Below are positions 61,023 to 64,000 of a DNA stretch of 64,000 nt, piece after piece. This DNA comes from Palsa-506 sp963707065. GTDB taxonomy: Bacteria > Actinomycetota > Actinomycetes > Streptosporangiales > Streptosporangiaceae. The stretch's first letter is position 1. Each line of letters starts with the position of its first letter. A program made the position numbers and the translations under genes. Under the pieces are notes generated by a model. The model saw only the letters and a program-made list of their open reading frames with translations. It ran no database searches and had not been told where the DNA came from. The stretch lies in assembly GCA_963707065.1 (NCBI GenBank), contig CAVPPJ010000042.1:310001-374000 (forward strand), read 5' to 3'.

Positions 61023-61356
61023 CGGTGACTTGCGTCGTACCTGGCGATGACGTCCGCCGGGATGCGGCCGCGGTCGCTGACTGAAACGTCATTGTCCTTG
61101 GCCCAGGCGCGAATGTCGGCGCTGCGCTTGCGATGCGCTGCCGTCCGCTGGTTGGCGCGCCCCACCGGCTGCGTTGCCTTGCGGGCGCGAACAGCGAACC
61201 TGCGGAAAACCTCGTCGAACTTCTGGCTATGCCGCGGGCATAGATCGATCTCATAATCCCGGCCGTCAACGCTGAACACGCGGTCATGTGCTGGCCGTCC
61301 GGAATCTCTTTCCCGTCGTAGTCACAGGCGAATGTAACTGAAATTTTCTGTGCCAC
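61019..61356 (-). pseudogene. Lsr2-family nucleoid protein, one frameshift
   Basis: Actinobacterial H-NS-like xenogeneic silencer. N-terminal VAQKISVTFACDYDGKEIPDG from GTG 61356, then a 1-nt frame change near 61280, then FSVDGRDYEIDLCPRHSQKF and the C-terminal DNA-binding domain ADIRAWAKDNDVSVSDRGRIPADVIARY with the AT-minor-groove RGR. Cys/His residues (FACDYDG and DLCPRHS) suggest a zinc-site variant. Its stop overlaps the MscS stop by 4 bp, convergently. The frame change may be a base-calling error. Confidence 0.75.
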
Positions 61357-61486
61357 TTGTATTCCCCTTCCCCCCGTCGCACGTATATCCCCAGGCTGCA
61401 GGCGATGCGGCGCCGATCTTGCCGCAGCCGGGGATGCCGATCTGCCGATCTCGCGCTCTGCCGCCCGGATGGTCCGGGCCGTGCTC

Positions 61487-62446
61487 CTAGAGCCGATGAC
61501 TGTGGTGCGGCTGACCGTACGGGAACGACTCGGGAAGTGGCTCAAGCCCGTGGCCGGCCAGCACGGCACTGGCGGATTCCCGGCCGGGTGCCTGCTGCTC
61601 ATCAGCCCTTCCCGGATGCCCATCGCCATAAGCCGACCCGGGCACCGGCGGTGAATAGTCAATGCCAGCCGGCTGGGCCGAATGATCCCGCGGCTCAGCG
61701 CCGTTCAGGTACTGATCCCCGGGATACGGGTCGCGGGAGTACTGGTCGCCCGGGTGCGGCTCGCCGTCGTACCGATCACCGGCATACCGATCGCCCGGGG
61801 ACGGCTCGCCCGGGTAAGGCTCGGCCGGGTACGGCTCGCGGGCGTACTTATCGTCCGGGTAGTGCGCAGGGGTAGCGCCGTGCGGATAGCCGGCGCCGGT
61901 CTGGTCCGGATGCGGATAGCCGGCGCCGGTCTCGTCCGGGTACCGAGCAGGGGCGGCGCCGTCCATGTAGCCGCCGCCGTCCATGTAGCCGGCGCCGGTC
62001 CGGTCCGGGTACTGGGCGGGCGCCGATCCGTTCAGGTAATGCAGTGACCCGGGGCCCGCCTGGTAGGCGTCCCCGGGGCCCGCCTGGTAGGCGTCATAGC
62101 CAGCGGCGGCCCCCGGGTGGCCGGCCTCGCCGGGATAGTCCGGCACCCGGGCACCCGGCACCCGGGCACCCGGCTGCTGGGCACCGGCTGGCTGCGGCGG
62201 ATAGTCCCCGGCCGGGCTGCCCTGGCCGTCGGGGCCGCGCTGCAGCGTCTCGATCATCCTCGGCAGGTCGCCCATCGGCAGCCGGAAGCTGCCCGTGCAT
62301 GTTCCGCCCTGCCAGATGCTGAGCACCGCGACACCGGTGTCCGCGTACCAGCTGATCCGCAGGCTCCGGGAGGGGCTCCTGACATCGAAGAAGACCTCAC
62401 CGAGACGAGGCAGCGGGGCTGCGTCCGACATCGACATGCTGCCCAT
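61487..62446 (-). CDS. Conserved actinobacterial protein with a repeat-rich Pro/Tyr/Gly tail
   Basis: 319 residues. The first ~75 (LGEVFFDVRSPSRSLRISWYADTGVAVLSIWQGGTCTGSFRLPMGDLPRMIETL) are a conserved single beta-rich domain found in actinobacteria. The rest is a disordered tail of repeated YP-x-P-x-GD-type and AGYPH/ARYPDETG units. Function unknown. Start is one of three Met codons at 62446, 62434 or 62428. Confidence 0.72.
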   Translation of the reverse strand: MGSMSMSDAAPLPRLGEVFFDVRSPSRSLRISWYADTGVAVLSIWQGGTCTGSFRLPMGDLPRMIETLQRGPDGQGSPAGDYPPQPAGAQQPGARVPGARVPDYPGEAGHPGAAAGYDAYQAGPGDAYQAGPGSLHYLNGSAPAQYPDRTGAGYMDGGGYMDGAAPARYPDETGAGYPHPDQTGAGYPHGATPAHYPDDKYAREPYPAEPYPGEPSPGDRYAGDRYDGEPHPGDQYSRDPYPGDQYLNGAEPRDHSAQPAGIDYSPPVPGSAYGDGHPGRADEQQAPGRESASAVLAGHGLEPLPESFPYGQPHHSHRL

Positions 62447-62774
62447 GGTGACCCTGAACCATCGGATTTGTCTACTTAACGTTCACTTAGCCCGCCATGG
62501 CATAACCGGCACCGACGGATTCCTTAGCCGGCCTGCGCGGGCGGGGGTGATGATGGCATGATTACGCCTTGGCTCGCTGACCTGACTGGCCCCGCCATTA
62601 CCGCCTTGCACCTCCTGCGTCTGCCCGCGCTTGCGGGAACACTGTGGCGATGTAACGCGTTACACAATCCGACGGGGCGAACGCCGCATCGTGCGAGATA
62701 TCACGTGCGTCCAGCGAGCCGGGACACTCCGTAACGAAAGTTTCACACAGCGCGCCGGTTGAGGAGATCGATCC
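62447..62774. other. Divergent regulatory region upstream of whiB
   Basis: About 330 bp between divergent genes. It holds a perfect 14-bp palindrome TGTAACGCGTTACA (62651-62664), an AT-rich TTAACGTTCACTTA block near 62475 that fits a promoter for the minus-strand gene, and GAGGAG 8 nt before whiB. No coding frame is convincing. Confidence 0.5.
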
Positions 62775-63074
62775 ATGTCTGAGGTACGTCGTCAGGCCGC
62801 CCTGATGCCACGGCCGAATTGGGGCTGGCAAGATGACGCCGCGTGCCGCGGCAAGGAAGTCGTGCTCTTCTTCGGCCCGGATGGCGAACGGCAGCCTGAG
62901 CGGGATATCCGCGAGCGTAAGGCCAAGGTCGTTTGCGCATCCTGCCCGGTCCGCGCCGAGTGCCTCGGCTACGCCGTATCGCGGCCGGAGAAGTACGGCA
63001 CCTGGGGCGGGCTGAACGAGGACGAGCGCGCTTCAGAGCGGCGCCGCCGGATGCGCCGGGCCAACGCCGCGTAA
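62775..63074 (+). CDS. WhiB-family Fe-S transcriptional regulator
   Basis: 99-residue Wbl protein that binds a [4Fe-4S] cluster and partners with sigma factor region 4. Cluster cysteines are Cys24, Cys54, Cys57 and Cys63 (C-x29-C-x2-C-x5-C); the beta-turn is GTWGGLNEDER and the C-terminal helix is basic (RRRRMRRAN). The insert LFFGPDGERQPERDIRERK is a hallmark of one WhiB subgroup, not assignable to a named Wbl here. GAGGAG upstream. The last 42 bp overlap the convergent phosphoribosyltransferase gene. Confidence 0.93.
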   Translation: MSEVRRQAALMPRPNWGWQDDAACRGKEVVLFFGPDGERQPERDIRERKAKVVCASCPVRAECLGYAVSRPEKYGTWGGLNEDERASERRRRMRRANAA

Positions 63075-63818
63075 GCCCGCCGTACCCGGGCCTGGCACTG
63101 CCTCGCCCGGGCCGGGCGCCGCCTCGCCGGGACCCCCGCCAGCTGCCAGCAGCCCGATGACATCAGCGTCCCTGAGCTGGCCAAACGACTGATACCACTC
63201 CCCCACGGCACGGAATGCGGCCGGTGCGGCCAGCACGACGACAAGATCAGCCTCGGCCTGCATGGCCGCCGCCGATGACGGCGCCGCCACCGGAACCGCG
63301 AGTATGGTGCGGCGTGCCCCGGCAGCCCGCACCGCCCGCAGCGCGGCCCTGGCCGTGACTCCCGTCGCCAGGCCGTCATCGGTGACGATCACGTCCCGGC
63401 CCCGCACCGGGACCGCCGGGCGGCCGCCCCGGTACACCGCGATCCTCCGGCCGAGCTCGGCTAGTTCCCTGCTCACCACGGGTGCGAGCGCGGCCGGCGT
63501 CAGGCCCAGGCGGGCCAGTATCTCGTCGTCGAATACCGGCTGGCCGCCCTCGGCCACTGCGCCGACACCCAGCTCGGGCTGCGGCGGGTACCCGATCTTC
63601 CTGGTTACCAGCACGTCCAGCGGGACTCCCAGCGCCATCGACACCTCGCGGCCAGCCGGTACGCCGCCGCGCGGCAGCGCCAGTACCACGGCCCGTGCCA
63701 GGCTGAGCCCGCTCGCCGGATCCGCGGATATCCGCAGCAGGCGTGCGCCCAGCAGCCGCCCGGCTGCGGACCGATCCGCAAAGGGCAGCGAGACCATTTC
63801 CGGTGCGCTCACGGGCAC
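63033..63818 (-). CDS. Phosphoribosyltransferase-domain protein
   Basis: 261-residue type I PRTase fold. PRPP-binding loop VIVTDDGLATGVTARAALRA, preceded by the hood region VLALPRGGVPAGREVSMALGVPLDVLVTRKIGYP, resembling a family found near phosphatases or erythromycin-esterase-like genes. The base acceptor is unknown. The C-terminal ~35 residues are GPGEA repeats that overlap whiB. Start is 63818 or MVSLP at 63797. Confidence 0.82.
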   Translation of the reverse strand: MPVSAPEMVSLPFADRSAAGRLLGARLLRISADPASGLSLARAVVLALPRGGVPAGREVSMALGVPLDVLVTRKIGYPPQPELGVGAVAEGGQPVFDDEILARLGLTPAALAPVVSRELAELGRRIAVYRGGRPAVPVRGRDVIVTDDGLATGVTARAALRAVRAAGARRTILAVPVAAPSSAAAMQAEADLVVVLAAPAAFRAVGEWYQSFGQLRDADVIGLLAAGGGPGEAAPGPGEAVPGPGTAGLRGVGPAHPAAPL

Positions 63819-64000
63819 GTCAGTCAGCTGTCAGATCCTGGGCATAATCTCGGCTTATTCGCCAACCTACCCTGGCCCGGCCGTCCCACCCGGGCAGCCG
63901 CCGGCCGTCCCACCCAGATAGCCGTTAAGGAACACCAGGCGGCGGCAGGCCAGGCTGATGGCGGCAGGCGCGGAATAGCCGCGTGCACGGCGCGGTTGTC
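63819..64000. other. Right edge of the window, no gene seen
   Basis: The last 180 bp hold an AT-richer patch near 63845-63865, which may be the promoter of the phosphoribosyltransferase gene, and GGCGGCAGGC repeats near 63950. No reading frame is convincing. Confidence 0.5.

Overview
The window is very GC-rich (roughly 70% or more by eye) and carries genes typical of filamentous or soil Actinomycetota: a WhiB-type Fe-S regulator, an Lsr2 homologue, an acVLRF1 peptidyl-tRNA hydrolase, OpcA next to zwf, a SufR-SufBD-Rieske-SufCSUT operon, a small KGTRV-type helix-turn-helix protein and several genes with TANNNT boxes 6-8 nt before the start codon (leaderless style). I would place it in or near Streptosporangiales/Streptomycetales, but cannot fix the genus from sequence alone.

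Layout. 1-2571: a sulfonate/taurine-type ABC uptake operon (ssuA-ssuB-ssuC) broken by many frameshifts. 2775-9361: GH15 glycosidase, sulfotransferase, an SDR with an atypical active site, a frameshifted DUF2254 membrane protein and a methyltransferase. 9394-18430 (minus): an HTH-ATPase-TPR regulator, an ABC exporter, a crotonase, a small HTH protein, an ABC-F ATPase and a frameshifted acVLRF1. 18616-22983 (minus): leuA with a Leu-Leu-Leu-Leu leader peptide, an aldehyde dehydrogenase and a PadR regulator. 23126-30067 (minus): the complete suf iron-sulfur assembly operon headed by sufR, with an inverted-repeat operator at the promoter.

30.4-44.4 kb is an accessory block: a divergent FadR-type GntR regulator facing permease, glutamine-synthetase-like ligase, aldehyde dehydrogenase, SDR and a PuuD-type gamma-glutamyl hydrolase, then an S10 peptidase coupled to a copper amine oxidase, a truncated GNAT gene flanked by two 85-bp hairpin repeats and an AbiEi/DUF559-like protein. 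I read the core as a gamma-glutamylation route for an amine or amino alcohol, with an SDR in place of the usual PuuB amine oxidase. In M. tuberculosis and other actinobacteria, sufR and the ABC/ctaA/tkt block are close neighbours, so this block looks inserted into a conserved neighbourhood.

44.6-55.4 kb (plus): ABC-2 exporter pair, RhtA/EamA exporter, heme A synthase ctaA, then the pentose-phosphate operon tkt-tal-zwf-opcA-pgl. An ISAzo13-family insertion sequence (55614-57358) follows. 57.4-64 kb: a two-RCK potassium-channel-like protein, a decayed acetate-transporter gene, an MscS channel, a frameshifted lsr2, a repeat-rich conserved protein, whiB and a phosphoribosyltransferase.

Frame disruptions occur in ssuABC, the DUF2254 gene, acVLRF1, sufR, a small gene at 39.1 kb, the acetate transporter and lsr2. 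Clusters of lesions (ssu, acetate transporter) look like real gene decay. Single lesions in genes expected to be functional (sufR, lsr2, acVLRF1) may be assembly errors in GC-rich repeats. No tRNA, rRNA or CRISPR array was found.
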